DNA of 64,000 nucleotides from Pseudomonadota bacterium. GTDB taxonomy: Bacteria > Pseudomonadota > Gammaproteobacteria > Burkholderiales > Burkholderiaceae_C. The notes beneath the pieces are model-generated. The model had not been told where the DNA came from, searched no databases, and saw only the letters and a program-made list of their open reading frames with translations. The stretch is from positions 7,617 to 71,616 of the forward strand of contig JAEWIF010000044.1 in the NCBI GenBank assembly GCA_023387335.1. Reading direction: 5' to 3'. Made by a program: the position numbers and the translations under genes. Positions 44,149 to 55,350 of this stretch are shown here, one piece after another; positions within the stretch are counted from its first letter, which is position 1, and each line of letters opens with the position of its first letter.

Positions 44149-46317
44149 ATGGCCGAGATCACTCTAGACGGGCAGAAGGTCGAGATCGCCGACGGCAGCA
44201 TGGTCATGCATGCGGCCGAAAAGGCGGGCACCTACATCCCGCATTTCTGCTACCACAAGAAGCTCTCCATCGCGGCCAACTGCCGCATGTGCCTGGTCGA
44301 CGTGGAGAAGGCGCCCAAGCCGATGCCGGCCTGCGCCACGCCCGTCACCAACGGCATGGTGGTCCACACCCGCAGCGACAAGGCCGTGAAGGCGCAGCAG
44401 TCGGTGATGGAGTTCCTGCTGATCAACCATCCGCTGGACTGCCCGATCTGCGACCAGGGCGGCGAATGCCAGCTGCAGGACCTGGCCGTGGGCTACGGCG
44501 GCTCCTCCTCGCGCTACGAAGAAGAAAAGCGCGTGGTGTTGCACAAGGACGTGGGCCCGCTGATCTCGATGGAGGAGATGAGCCGCTGCATCCACTGCAC
44601 CCGCTGCGTGCGCTTCGGCCAGGAAGTGGCCGGCGTGATGGAACTGGGCATGGTCCACCGCGGCGAGCACTCCGAGATCACCACGGTGCTGGGCGATACG
44701 GTCGACTCCGAGGTGTCCGGCAACATGATCGACCTGTGCCCGGTCGGCGCGCTCACCAGCAAGCCTTTCCGCTACAGCGCCCGCAACTGGGAACTGTCGC
44801 GCCGCAAGTCGGTGGCGCCGCACGATTCCTCGGGCGCCAACCTGATCGTGCAGGTCAAGAACAACCGCGTGATGCGAGTCCTGCCGCTGGAGAACGAGGC
44901 CGTCAACGAATGCTGGATCGCCGACCGCGACCGCTTCTCGTACGAAGCCCTCAACGGCGACGACCGCCTGACCTCGCCCATGCTCAAGCAGGGCGGCGAG
45001 TGGAAGACCGTCGACTGGCAGACCGCCCTCGAGTACGTGGCCAACGGCCTGAAGCAGATCAAGGCCGACCACGGCGCTGGCAGCATCGGCGTGCTGGCCA
45101 GCCCGCACAGCACGGTGGAGGAGCTGTTCCTCGCCGGCCAGCTGGTGCGCGGCCTGGGCTCGCAGAACATCGACTATCGCCTGCGCAACGCGCAGTTCGC
45201 GGCGTCCTCCGAGGGCGTCCGCTGGCTGGGCACGAGCATCGCTTCGCTCTCCGAGCTGCAGCGCGTGCTGGTGGTCGGCTCCAACCTCCGCAAGGACCAT
45301 CCGCTGTTCTCGCTGCGCGTGCGTGCCGCCGCCCGCAAGGGCGCGCAGGTCTCGCGCATCCATGACGCGGCGCACGACTGGGCGATGCCGCTGGCCTCGT
45401 CCGTCACCGCGCCGGCCGGCCAGTGGGCCCAGGCCCTGGCCGACGTGGCCGCCGCGGTCGCGCAGTCCAAGGGCGGTCCGGCCCCCGCGCAGGGCAACGC
45501 CACCGACAGCGCCAAGGCCATCGCCGCCTCGCTGCTGTCCGGCGAGCGCAAGGCCATCCTGCTGGGCAACGCCGCCGCCCACCACGCCAACGCGTCCACG
45601 CTGCTGGCGCTGGCGCAGTGGATCGGCGAGGCGACGGGCGCCACCGTCGGCTTCCTCACCGAAGCCGCCAACACGGTCGGTGCGCAGCTGGTGAAGGCGA
45701 TGCCGGGGCAGGGCGGCCTGAACGCCGCGCAGATGCTCTCCGGTTCGCTCAAGGCCGCGATCCTGCTGAACAACGAGCCGGTGCACGACAGCGCCGCGGG
45801 CGCCGCCGCCGCGCAGGCGCTGGCGAAGGCCGAGATGGTCGTCACGCTCAGCCCGTTCATGGCCAACATGGAATTCAGCGACGTGCTGCTGCCCATCGCG
45901 CCCTGGACCGAGACGCCCGGCACCTTCGTCAACGCCGAAGGCCGCGTGCAGTCGTTCCACGCCGTGGTCAAGCCGCTGGGCGAGACCCGTCCGGCGTGGA
46001 AGGTGCTGCGCGTGCTGGGCAACCTGGCGGGCCTGCCGGGCTTCGACTTCGACTCCGCCAACGAGGTGCTGGCCGCCGCGCGCGGTGCGCAGGACAAGGA
46101 CCAGCCGATGGTGCAGGGCGCCGCGCTGTCCAACCGGACCTCCGCCGCCGTCGACCTGTCGGCCGCCGCCGGCACGCCGGTCGCCGCCGCCATCTACCAG
46201 CTCGACTCGGTCGTGCGCCGTGCCGAATCGCTGCAGCTCACCGCCGACGGCCAGGCCGCGCTGCCGCCGTCGCAGCGTGCGGTCCACGAGCGCCGTGAAC
46301 CGGAGGTGCTCGCATGA
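44149..46317 (+). CDS. nuoG: NADH-quinone oxidoreductase subunit G
   Basis: The 722-residue 75-kDa subunit. N-terminal [2Fe-2S] ligands are in CYHKKLSIAANCRMC, the N4/N5 ligands in DCPICDQGGECQLQD with an upstream histidine, and CIHCTRCVRFGQE with CPVGALTSKPF. The rest is molybdopterin-oxidoreductase-like but without cofactor ligands, and shorter than in E. coli (908 aa). It overlaps nuoH by four bases. Confidence 0.96.
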   Translation: MAEITLDGQKVEIADGSMVMHAAEKAGTYIPHFCYHKKLSIAANCRMCLVDVEKAPKPMPACATPVTNGMVVHTRSDKAVKAQQSVMEFLLINHPLDCPICDQGGECQLQDLAVGYGGSSSRYEEEKRVVLHKDVGPLISMEEMSRCIHCTRCVRFGQEVAGVMELGMVHRGEHSEITTVLGDTVDSEVSGNMIDLCPVGALTSKPFRYSARNWELSRRKSVAPHDSSGANLIVQVKNNRVMRVLPLENEAVNECWIADRDRFSYEALNGDDRLTSPMLKQGGEWKTVDWQTALEYVANGLKQIKADHGAGSIGVLASPHSTVEELFLAGQLVRGLGSQNIDYRLRNAQFAASSEGVRWLGTSIASLSELQRVLVVGSNLRKDHPLFSLRVRAAARKGAQVSRIHDAAHDWAMPLASSVTAPAGQWAQALADVAAAVAQSKGGPAPAQGNATDSAKAIAASLLSGERKAILLGNAAAHHANASTLLALAQWIGEATGATVGFLTEAANTVGAQLVKAMPGQGGLNAAQMLSGSLKAAILLNNEPVHDSAAGAAAAQALAKAEMVVTLSPFMANMEFSDVLLPIAPWTETPGTFVNAEGRVQSFHAVVKPLGETRPAWKVLRVLGNLAGLPGFDFDSANEVLAAARGAQDKDQPMVQGAALSNRTSAAVDLSAAAGTPVAAAIYQLDSVVRRAESLQLTADGQAALPPSQRAVHERREPEVLA

Positions 46318-47396
46318 TCGACACGATCTACGGCTTCGGCAACGGCCTGATCGCCGCGCCCTGGTGGACCGCCGCCGGCTGGCCGGTGGTGTGGACGCTG
46401 ATCAAGATCGTCCTGGTGGTGCTGCCGCTGATGGGCGCCGTCGCGTACCTCACGCTGTGGGAGCGCAAGGCCATCGGCTTCACGCAGATCCGCGTCGGCC
46501 CCAACCGCATCGGCCCGCTGGGCCTGCTGCAGCCGATCGCCGACGCGTTCAAGCTGCTGACCAAGGAAATCATCCTTCCCACGGTCGCCAACAAGGGCCT
46601 GTTCCTGCTGGGCCCGATCATGACCATCATGCCGGCGCTGGCCGCGTGGGTGGTGATCCCCTTCGGCCCCGAGGTCGCGCTGGCCAACATCAACGCCGGC
46701 CTGCTGTTCATCATGGCCATCACCTCGCTGGAGGTGTACGGGGTCATCATCGCCGGCTGGGCGTCCAACTCGAAGTACGCCTTCCTGGGCGCGCTGCGCG
46801 CGTCGGCCCAGATGGTGAGCTACGAGATCGCCATGGGCTTCGCGCTGGTGGTGGTGCTGATGGTGACGGGCAGCCTGAACATGACCGACGTGGTGATGTC
46901 GCAGGGTCGCGGCTACTTCGCCGACCGCAACATCAACTTCCTGTCGTGGAACTGGCTGCCGCTGCTGCCGATCTTCGTGGTCTATTTCATCTCGGGCCTC
47001 GCCGAGACCAACCGCCACCCGTTCGACGTGGTGGAAGGCGAGTCCGAGATCGTCGCGGGCCACATGATCGAGTACTCGGGCATGAGCTTCGCCATGTTCT
47101 TCCTGGCCGAGTACGCCAACATGTGGCTGGTCTCGATCCTGGCGGTGATCATGTTCCTGGGCGGCTGGCTGCCCCCGATCGACGCGCCGCTGCTCAACTG
47201 GATCCCCGGCTGGATCTGGCTCGGCCTCAAGACCTTCGCGGTCGTCACCGTGTTCCTGTGGGTGCGTTCCACGTTCCCGCGCTACCGCTACGACCAGATC
47301 ATGCGTCTGGGCTGGAAGATCTTCATCCCCGTCACGCTGGTCTGGCTGGTCGTGGTCGGCGCCTGGATGCAAACCTCCTACAACATCTGGAAGTAA
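46314..47396 (+). CDS. nuoH: NADH-quinone oxidoreductase subunit H
   Basis: The 360-residue membrane subunit next to the quinone channel, with eight or more helices. Diagnostic loops: LWERKAIGFTQIRVGPNRIGPLGLLQPIADAFKLLTKE near residue 40 and the acidic loop GLAETNRHPFDVVEGESEIVAGHMIEYSGM near 225. It couples the peripheral arm to proton pumping. Confidence 0.97.
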   Translation: MIDTIYGFGNGLIAAPWWTAAGWPVVWTLIKIVLVVLPLMGAVAYLTLWERKAIGFTQIRVGPNRIGPLGLLQPIADAFKLLTKEIILPTVANKGLFLLGPIMTIMPALAAWVVIPFGPEVALANINAGLLFIMAITSLEVYGVIIAGWASNSKYAFLGALRASAQMVSYEIAMGFALVVVLMVTGSLNMTDVVMSQGRGYFADRNINFLSWNWLPLLPIFVVYFISGLAETNRHPFDVVEGESEIVAGHMIEYSGMSFAMFFLAEYANMWLVSILAVIMFLGGWLPPIDAPLLNWIPGWIWLGLKTFAVVTVFLWVRSTFPRYRYDQIMRLGWKIFIPVTLVWLVVVGAWMQTSYNIWK

Positions 47397-47400
47397 GCGG

Positions 47401-47919
47401 ATGTCTACCGAAACCCTGAGCCGCCCCTCGGCCTTCTCGCTCAAGGACTTCCTCTCCAGCTTCATGCTGGTGGAGCTGTTCAAGGGCCTGCGCATCACGG
47501 GCAAGTATTTCTTCGCCCGCAAGATCACGGTGCAGTTCCCGGAAGAGAAGACGCCCCTGTCGCCGCGTTTCCGCGGCCTGCACGCGCTGCGCCGCTACGA
47601 GAACGGCGAGGAGCGCTGCATCGCCTGCAAGCTGTGCGAGGCCGTGTGCCCCGCGCTGGCCATCACCATCGAGAGCGACCAGCGCGCCGACGGCACCCGC
47701 CGCACCACGCGCTACGACATCGACCTCACCAAGTGCATCTTCTGCGGCTTCTGCGAGGAGAGCTGCCCGGTCGACTCGATCGTCGAGACGCACATCCTCG
47801 AGTACCACGGCGAAAAGCGCGGCGACCTGTACTACACCAAGGACATGCTGCTGGCCGTGGGCGACCGCTACGAGGCCGAGATCGCCGAGCGCAAGGCCGC
47901 CGACGCCAAGTACCGCTGA
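47401..47919 (+). CDS. nuoI: NADH-quinone oxidoreductase subunit I
   Basis: The 172-residue ferredoxin-like subunit has two [4Fe-4S] motifs, CIACKLCEAVCPALAI and CIFCGFCEESCPVDSI, binding N6a and N6b. An amphipathic N-terminal helix region (FLSSFMLVELFKGLRITGKYFF) attaches it to the membrane. It follows nuoH by four bases. Confidence 0.97.
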   Translation: MSTETLSRPSAFSLKDFLSSFMLVELFKGLRITGKYFFARKITVQFPEEKTPLSPRFRGLHALRRYENGEERCIACKLCEAVCPALAITIESDQRADGTRRTTRYDIDLTKCIFCGFCEESCPVDSIVETHILEYHGEKRGDLYYTKDMLLAVGDRYEAEIAERKAADAKYR

Positions 47920-47940
47920 ACGCCGGACGACAAGAACACC

Positions 47941-48627
47941 ATGGACATCAAGACCGGCTTCTTCTATCTCTTCTCGGCGGTGCTGCTGTTCGCCGCGTTC
48001 CGCGTCATCACCGCGCGCAACCCGGTGTATGCCGCGCTGTACCTGGTGCTGGCGTTCTTCCAGGCCGCCGCGGTCTGGATGCTGCTCAAGGCCGAGTTCC
48101 TGGCCATCTCGCTGGTGCTGGTGTACGTCGGCGCGGTGATGGTGCTGTTCCTCTTCGTCGTGATGATGCTGGACATCAACCTCGACTCGCTGAGCGCCGG
48201 GTTCTGGAAGCACTTCCCGATCGCGGGCACCGTGGGCGTGATCATCGCGCTCGAGATGGCGTGGGTGTTGATGGGCGGTTTCCGCACCGTCGAGGAACCG
48301 CGCGCGGGCCCGGCCGCCGTGCAGGCGGCCACGCAGGTCGCGACCAACGGCGTGGCCCAGGTCTCCAACACCAAGGAGCTGGGCAAGCTGCTCTACACCG
48401 AGTACCTGTACCCGCTGGAGATCGCGGCCGTGATCCTGCTGGTGGCCATCGTCGCCGCCATCGCCCTCACGCTGCGCCAGCGCAAGGACAGCAAGCACAT
48501 GGACCCCGGCGAGCAGGTGAAGGTGCGCGCGCGCGACCGCCTGCAGGTCATCAAGATGCCGCCGGTGGTGGCGCCGGCGCCGCAGCCGGAACCCGCCGCG
48601 GCCGCCGCCGAAGGGAGCAAGGCATGA
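47941..48627 (+). CDS. nuoJ: NADH-quinone oxidoreductase subunit J
   Basis: The 228-residue subunit has five membrane helices, with the conserved VYVGAVMVLFLFVVMML segment (the pi-bulge helix) near residue 62. The C-terminal tail beyond helix 5 is Ala/Pro-rich. It overlaps nuoK by four bases. It belongs to the antiporter-linking part of the membrane arm. Confidence 0.95.
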   Translation: MDIKTGFFYLFSAVLLFAAFRVITARNPVYAALYLVLAFFQAAAVWMLLKAEFLAISLVLVYVGAVMVLFLFVVMMLDINLDSLSAGFWKHFPIAGTVGVIIALEMAWVLMGGFRTVEEPRAGPAAVQAATQVATNGVAQVSNTKELGKLLYTEYLYPLEIAAVILLVAIVAAIALTLRQRKDSKHMDPGEQVKVRARDRLQVIKMPPVVAPAPQPEPAAAAAEGSKA

Positions 48628-48932
48628 GCGTCACCCTGGGCCACTTCCTGTCGCTCGGCGCGATCCTGTTCGCGCTGTCCGTCGTCGGCATCTTCCTGAA
48701 CCGCCGCAACCTGATCGTGCTGCTGATGGCCATCGAGCTGATGCTGCTGGCGGTCAACATGAACTTCGTGGCGTTCTCCTACTACCTGGGCGACATGCAC
48801 GGCCAGGTGTTCGTGTTCTTCATCCTCACCGTGGCCGCCGCCGAATCGGCGATCGGCCTGGCCATCCTGGTGCTGCTGTTCCGCAACAAGTCGAACATCA
48901 ACGTCGAAGAACTGAACGCGCTCAAGGGCTGA
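48624..48932 (+). CDS. nuoK: NADH-quinone oxidoreductase subunit K
   Basis: The 102-residue three-helix subunit has the buried glutamates of the proton path in MAIELMLLAVNMNFV and VAAAESAIGLAILV. It is an MrpC homologue. The ATG overlaps the nuoJ stop. Confidence 0.96.
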   Translation: MSVTLGHFLSLGAILFALSVVGIFLNRRNLIVLLMAIELMLLAVNMNFVAFSYYLGDMHGQVFVFFILTVAAAESAIGLAILVLLFRNKSNINVEELNALKG

Positions 48933-48960
48933 CCCAGGAAGCCCTGGGCGAAAAAGAAAC

Positions 48961-50994
<2,034 letters not shown>

Positions 50995-51007
50995 GGAGAA
51001 CAAGAAA

Positions 51008-52483
51008 GTGGGTCTTCTGAGCCTAGCCATCTGGACGCCGATCGTGTTCGGCACGGTGCTGCTGGCGATGGGGCGCGACGAGCACGCGCGCGCCGTCCGC
51101 TGGATCGCCCTGATCGGCTCCATCATCAGCTTCCTGGTTACGCTGCCGCTGTTCGAGCGCTTCGACCGCGCCAGCGCCGGCATGCAGTTCGTCGAGCGCA
51201 CGCCCTGGATCGAGCGCTTCAACGTCAACTACCACCTGGGCCTGGACGGCATCTCGTTCTGGTTCGTGCTGCTCACGGCCTTCATCACGGTCGTCGTGGT
51301 GATCTCGGCGTGGGAGGTGATCACCGAGCGCGTCAACCAGTACATGGGCGCGTTCCTGATCCTGTCGGGGCTGATGGTCGGCGTGTTCTGCGCGCTGGAC
51401 GCGATGCTGTTCTTCGTGTTCTTCGAAGCCACGCTGATCCCGATGTACCTGATCATCGGCATCTGGGGCGGACCGAACAAGATCTACGCGGCGTTCAAGT
51501 TCTTCCTGTACACGCTGCTCGGTTCGCTGCTGATGCTGGTCGGACTGGTCTACCTGTACAGCAAGTCCGGCGGCAGCTTCGACATCATGACCTGGCACCA
51601 GCTGCCGCTGCCGATGAACGCGCAGACGCTGCTGTTCTTCGCCTTCTTCGCGGCCTTCGCGGTGAAGGTGCCGATGTGGCCGGTGCACACCTGGCTGCCC
51701 GACGTGCACGTGGAGGCGCCCACCGGCGGTTCCGCCGTGCTGGCGGCCATCATGCTGAAGCTGGGCGCCTACGGCTTCCTGCGCTTCTCGATGCCGATCG
51801 CGCCGGACGCCTCGCGCGAGTGGGCCTGGTTCATCATCGCGCTGTCGGTCGTCGCCATCCTCTACGTGGGCCTGGTCGCGCTGGTGCAGCAGGACATGAA
51901 GAAGCTGGTGGCCTATTCGTCGGTCGCGCACATGGGCTTCGTGACCCTGGGCTTCTTCATCTTCAACCCGCTCGGCGTGGCCGGCGGCCTGGTGCAGATG
52001 ATCGCCCACGGCTTCGTCTCCGGCGCCATGTTCCTGTGCATCGGCGTGCTGTACGACCGGGTGCATTCGCGCGAGATCGCGAGCTACGGCGGCGTGGTCA
52101 ACACCATGCCCAACTTCACCGCGTTCGCGCTGCTGTTCGCCATGGCCAACTGCGGCCTGCCGGCCACCGCGGGCTTCGTCGGCGAGTGGATGGTGATCCT
52201 GGGCGCGGTCAAGGCCAACTTCTGGCTGGGCCTGGCCGCCGCCAGCGCGCTGATCTGGGGCGCCGCCTACACGCTCTGGATGTTCAAGCGCGTCTATCTC
52301 GGCCCGGTGGCCAACGACGACGTGCGCCAGCTCACCGACATCAACGCGCGCGAGTTCCTGATGCTGGGCCTGCTCGCCGTCGCCGTGCTGTACATGGGCA
52401 TCCACCCGAAACCCTTCACCGACATCATGGACGCCTCGGTCGCCGGCTTCCTCAAGCATGTCGCCGTGACCAAACTGAACTGA
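51008..52483 (+). CDS. nuoM: NADH-quinone oxidoreductase subunit M
   Basis: The 491-residue antiporter-like subunit begins at a GTG, 13 bases after nuoL. Conserved segments: FFVFFEATLIPMYLIIGIWGG (Glu in helix 5) and AFAVKVPMWPVHTWLPDVHVEAPTGGSAVLAAIMLKLGAYG (Lys in helix 7). It pumps one of the four protons. Confidence 0.97.
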   Translation: MGLLSLAIWTPIVFGTVLLAMGRDEHARAVRWIALIGSIISFLVTLPLFERFDRASAGMQFVERTPWIERFNVNYHLGLDGISFWFVLLTAFITVVVVISAWEVITERVNQYMGAFLILSGLMVGVFCALDAMLFFVFFEATLIPMYLIIGIWGGPNKIYAAFKFFLYTLLGSLLMLVGLVYLYSKSGGSFDIMTWHQLPLPMNAQTLLFFAFFAAFAVKVPMWPVHTWLPDVHVEAPTGGSAVLAAIMLKLGAYGFLRFSMPIAPDASREWAWFIIALSVVAILYVGLVALVQQDMKKLVAYSSVAHMGFVTLGFFIFNPLGVAGGLVQMIAHGFVSGAMFLCIGVLYDRVHSREIASYGGVVNTMPNFTAFALLFAMANCGLPATAGFVGEWMVILGAVKANFWLGLAAASALIWGAAYTLWMFKRVYLGPVANDDVRQLTDINAREFLMLGLLAVAVLYMGIHPKPFTDIMDASVAGFLKHVAVTKLN

Positions 52484-52496
52484 CGGAACCGCCCAC

Positions 52497-53984
52497 ATGC
52501 TCGACAAACTGAGTCTGGTCGTCGTCTCGCCCGAGATCCTGTTGCTGGTGATGGCCTGCGTCATCGCCCTGGTCGACCTGGGCGTGAAGAGCCGCCTGCG
52601 CGGCCTGACCTACTGGCTGACGCTGGCCACGCTGGCCGCCGCGGCCTTCGCCACCGCCGACATGGCGATGGACGGCCGCACCTTCTACGCCTTCGGCAAG
52701 ATGGTCGTGAGCGATCCCATGGGCAACTGGCTCAAGTGCTTCGCCACGCTCGCCCTGATGGTCACGCTGGTGTACGCGCGGCCGTACGCGGCCGACCGCG
52801 ACATGCTGCGCGGCGGCGAGCTGTTCACGCTGTCCATGCTCTCCCTGCTGGGCATGTACGTGATGATCTCCGGCAGCAACTTCCTGGTGATCTACCTGGG
52901 CCTGGAACTGATGACGCTGTGCAGCTACGCCCTGGTGGCGCTGCGCCGCGACAACGACGTGGCCACCGAGGCGGCCATGAAGTACTTCGTGCTCGGCGCC
53001 ATGGCCAGCGGCTTCCTGCTCTACGGCATGTCCATGCTGTACGGCGCCACCGGCTCGCTGGACATCAACGAGGTGTTCTCCGCCATCGCCAGCGGCCGCA
53101 TCAACCACCAGGTGCTGGTGTTCGGCCTGGTGTTCATCGTCGCCGGTCTGGGCTTCAAGCTGGGTGCCGCGCCGTTCCACATGTGGATCCCGGACGTGTA
53201 CACCGGCGCACCCACGGCGATCACGCTGATGATCGGCTCTGCGCCGGAGCTGGCCGCGTTCGCCATCGCCATCCGCCTGCTGGTGGAAGGCCTGATCCCG
53301 CTGGCGATCGACTGGCAGCAGATGCTGCTGGTGCTGTCCGTGGCTTCGCTGCTGGTGGGCAACCTGGCCGCCATCGCGCAGACCAACCTCAAGCGCATGC
53401 TGGCCTACTCCACCATCGCGCAGATGGGCTTCGTGGTGCTGGGCCTGTCCGCGGGCGTCGTCGGCGGCAACACCGCCAACGCCCAGTACGCCTACAGCGC
53501 GTCGATGTTCTACATCGTCACGTACGTGCTCACCACGCTGGGTGCGTTCGGCATCATCCTGCTGCTGGCGCGCGAGGGCTTCGAGAGCGACCAGATCGCC
53601 GACCTGGCCGGCCTGAACCAGCGCAGCCCGCTGTACGCCGGCATCATGGCCATCTGCATGTTCTCGCTGGCCGGCGTGCCGCCGCTGGTGGGCTTCTACG
53701 CCAAGCTGCTGGTGCTGCAGTCGCTGGTCGCTTCCGGCCAGGCCCTCTACATCGGCATGGCGGTGTTCGCGGTCATCGCTTCGCTGATCGGCGCCTTCTA
53801 CTACCTGCGCGTGGTCAAGGTGATGTACTTCGACTCGCCGATCACGGCCACCACCGTCTCGGCGCCGGCCGACGTGCGCGTGGTGCTGTCGCTCAACGGC
53901 GCGCTGGTCCTGGTTTTGGGCATCCTGCCCGGCGGGCTGATGGCCCTGTGCGCCGACGCGGTCATCAAGACCCTGGCGACCTGA
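52497..53984 (+). CDS. nuoN: NADH-quinone oxidoreductase subunit N
   Basis: The 495-residue antiporter-like subunit has about 14 helices. The motif LGLELMTLCSYALVAL carries the helix-5 glutamate, and GLGFKLGAAPFHMWIPDVYTGAPT carries the key lysine. It is the last complex I gene, 10 bases before the DUF2818 gene. Confidence 0.97.
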   Translation: MLDKLSLVVVSPEILLLVMACVIALVDLGVKSRLRGLTYWLTLATLAAAAFATADMAMDGRTFYAFGKMVVSDPMGNWLKCFATLALMVTLVYARPYAADRDMLRGGELFTLSMLSLLGMYVMISGSNFLVIYLGLELMTLCSYALVALRRDNDVATEAAMKYFVLGAMASGFLLYGMSMLYGATGSLDINEVFSAIASGRINHQVLVFGLVFIVAGLGFKLGAAPFHMWIPDVYTGAPTAITLMIGSAPELAAFAIAIRLLVEGLIPLAIDWQQMLLVLSVASLLVGNLAAIAQTNLKRMLAYSTIAQMGFVVLGLSAGVVGGNTANAQYAYSASMFYIVTYVLTTLGAFGIILLLAREGFESDQIADLAGLNQRSPLYAGIMAICMFSLAGVPPLVGFYAKLLVLQSLVASGQALYIGMAVFAVIASLIGAFYYLRVVKVMYFDSPITATTVSAPADVRVVLSLNGALVLVLGILPGGLMALCADAVIKTLAT

Positions 53985-53994
53985 TCCGGCCGGC

Positions 53995-54303
53995 GTGTCC
54001 CAGACGGCCTCCATCTGGCTGGTGATCGTGGCCGCCTTCGTGGCCGCCAACCTGCCGTTCATCCTCGACCGCCACCTGCTCGCGGTGTGGCCGCTCAAGG
54101 CGTCCAAGGCGCTGCCCGTGCGCCTGGGCGAGCTGGTGGCCTGGTACTTCATCGTGGGCGGGGTCGGCCTCGCGCTCGAGCAGCGGGCGGGGCAGATCGC
54201 CCCGCAGGGCTGGGAGTTCTACGCCATCACCGGCGCGCTGTTCCTCACCTTCGCCTTCCCGGGCTTCGTCTGGCGCTACCTGCGCAAGCATCGCCGTGGC
54301 TGA
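53995..54303 (+). CDS. DUF2818 membrane protein
   Basis: A 102-residue protein starting at a GTG, with three predicted membrane helices and the family segment AANLPFILDRHLLAVW. DUF2818 genes usually sit right after nuoN in betaproteobacteria, as here, so it may help complex I; no function is known. It overlaps the NUDIX gene by eight bases. Confidence 0.85.
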   Translation: MSQTASIWLVIVAAFVAANLPFILDRHLLAVWPLKASKALPVRLGELVAWYFIVGGVGLALEQRAGQIAPQGWEFYAITGALFLTFAFPGFVWRYLRKHRRG

Positions 54304-54877
54304 CGAACCAGACGACGGCCACCTGCGCGAGAGGACGGTCTCGTCGGAGCCGCTGTTCCAGGGCCATTTCCTGAAGGCGGTGCGCGACCACGTGCAGCTG
54401 CCCGACGGCGGCCACGCCACGCGCGAATTCATCGTCCATCCCGGCGCCGTGATGGTGGTGCCGATGCTGGACGACGGCCGCCTGGTGGTGGAGCGCCAGT
54501 ACCGCCATCCGGTCGACCGCGTGATGATCGAGTTCCCGGCCGGCAAACTGGATCCGGGCGAGGACCACCTCGCCTGCGCGCGGCGCGAGCTGCGCGAGGA
54601 GACCGGCTACTCGGCCCGCGAGTGGGCCCATGCCGGCCAGCTGCATCCCGTCATCTCGTATTCCACCGAGTTCATCGACGTGTGGTTCGCGCGCGGCCTC
54701 ACGCCGGGCGAGCGCCGGCTGGACGCGGGCGAGTTCCTCGACGTGTTCGCCGCCACGCCGCAGCAGCTGATGGACTGGACCCGATCGGGGGAGCTCACCG
54801 ACGCCAAGACGCTCATCGGACTGCTGTGGCTGCAGAACGTCATGGCGGGCACGTGGACATTGGACTGGCGCCGATAA
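54296..54877 (+). CDS. NUDIX hydrolase (ADP-ribose pyrophosphatase-like)
   Basis: A 193-residue NUDIX protein. The box G-x5-E-x7-REUxEExG is intact (GKLDPGEDHLACARRELREETG, near residue 82). The surrounding sequence (VMIEFPAG before the box, STEFIDVWFARGL after it) is of the ADP-ribose pyrophosphatase type (NudF). It hydrolyses ADP-ribose or related nucleoside diphosphates. It starts at a GTG inside the DUF2818 end, so it belongs to the same run. Confidence 0.88.
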   Translation: MADEPDDGHLRERTVSSEPLFQGHFLKAVRDHVQLPDGGHATREFIVHPGAVMVVPMLDDGRLVVERQYRHPVDRVMIEFPAGKLDPGEDHLACARRELREETGYSAREWAHAGQLHPVISYSTEFIDVWFARGLTPGERRLDAGEFLDVFAATPQQLMDWTRSGELTDAKTLIGLLWLQNVMAGTWTLDWRR

Positions 54878-54885
54878 TCCCGGCC

Positions 54886-55338
54886 ATGAAGGTCCTGAAC
54901 CTCCAGTGCGCCCACCAGCACGCCTTCGAAGGCTGGTTCGGCTCGGAAGACGACTTCCAGGCCCAGCTGGAGCGTGGGCTGGTCGAGTGCCCGATCTGCG
55001 GCGACACGGCGGTCGCCAAGCTGCCCAGCGCGCCGCGCCTCAACCTGGGTGCCCAACCCGCGCCGGCGGCCGGCAAGCAGCAGCAGGAAGTCGCCAACGT
55101 GCCCGATCCCGCCGCCATGCAGGCCGCCTGGCTGAAGATGGTGCGCCACGTCATGGCCAACACCGAGGACGTGGGCGAGCGCTTCACCGAGGAAGCCCGC
55201 CGCATCCACTACGGCGAGAGCGAGGAGCGCGGCATCCGCGGCCAGGCCTCGGCCGAGCAGACGCAGGAGCTGCTGGAAGAGGGCATCGGCGTGCTGCCGC
55301 TGCCCATCCCCAAGGCCCTCAAGGGCCCGATCCAGTAG
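54886..55338 (+). CDS. DUF1178 family protein
   Basis: A 150-residue protein beginning MKVLNLQCAHQHAFEGWF, with a zinc-ribbon-like cysteine pair CPICGD near residue 36 and the C-terminal block EARRIHYGESEERGIRGQAS. The family is widespread in proteobacteria and of unknown function. It follows the NUDIX gene by eight bases and closes the plus-strand run. Confidence 0.85.
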   Translation: MKVLNLQCAHQHAFEGWFGSEDDFQAQLERGLVECPICGDTAVAKLPSAPRLNLGAQPAPAAGKQQQEVANVPDPAAMQAAWLKMVRHVMANTEDVGERFTEEARRIHYGESEERGIRGQASAEQTQELLEEGIGVLPLPIPKALKGPIQ

Positions 55339-55350
55339 GCCCCGGGCCGA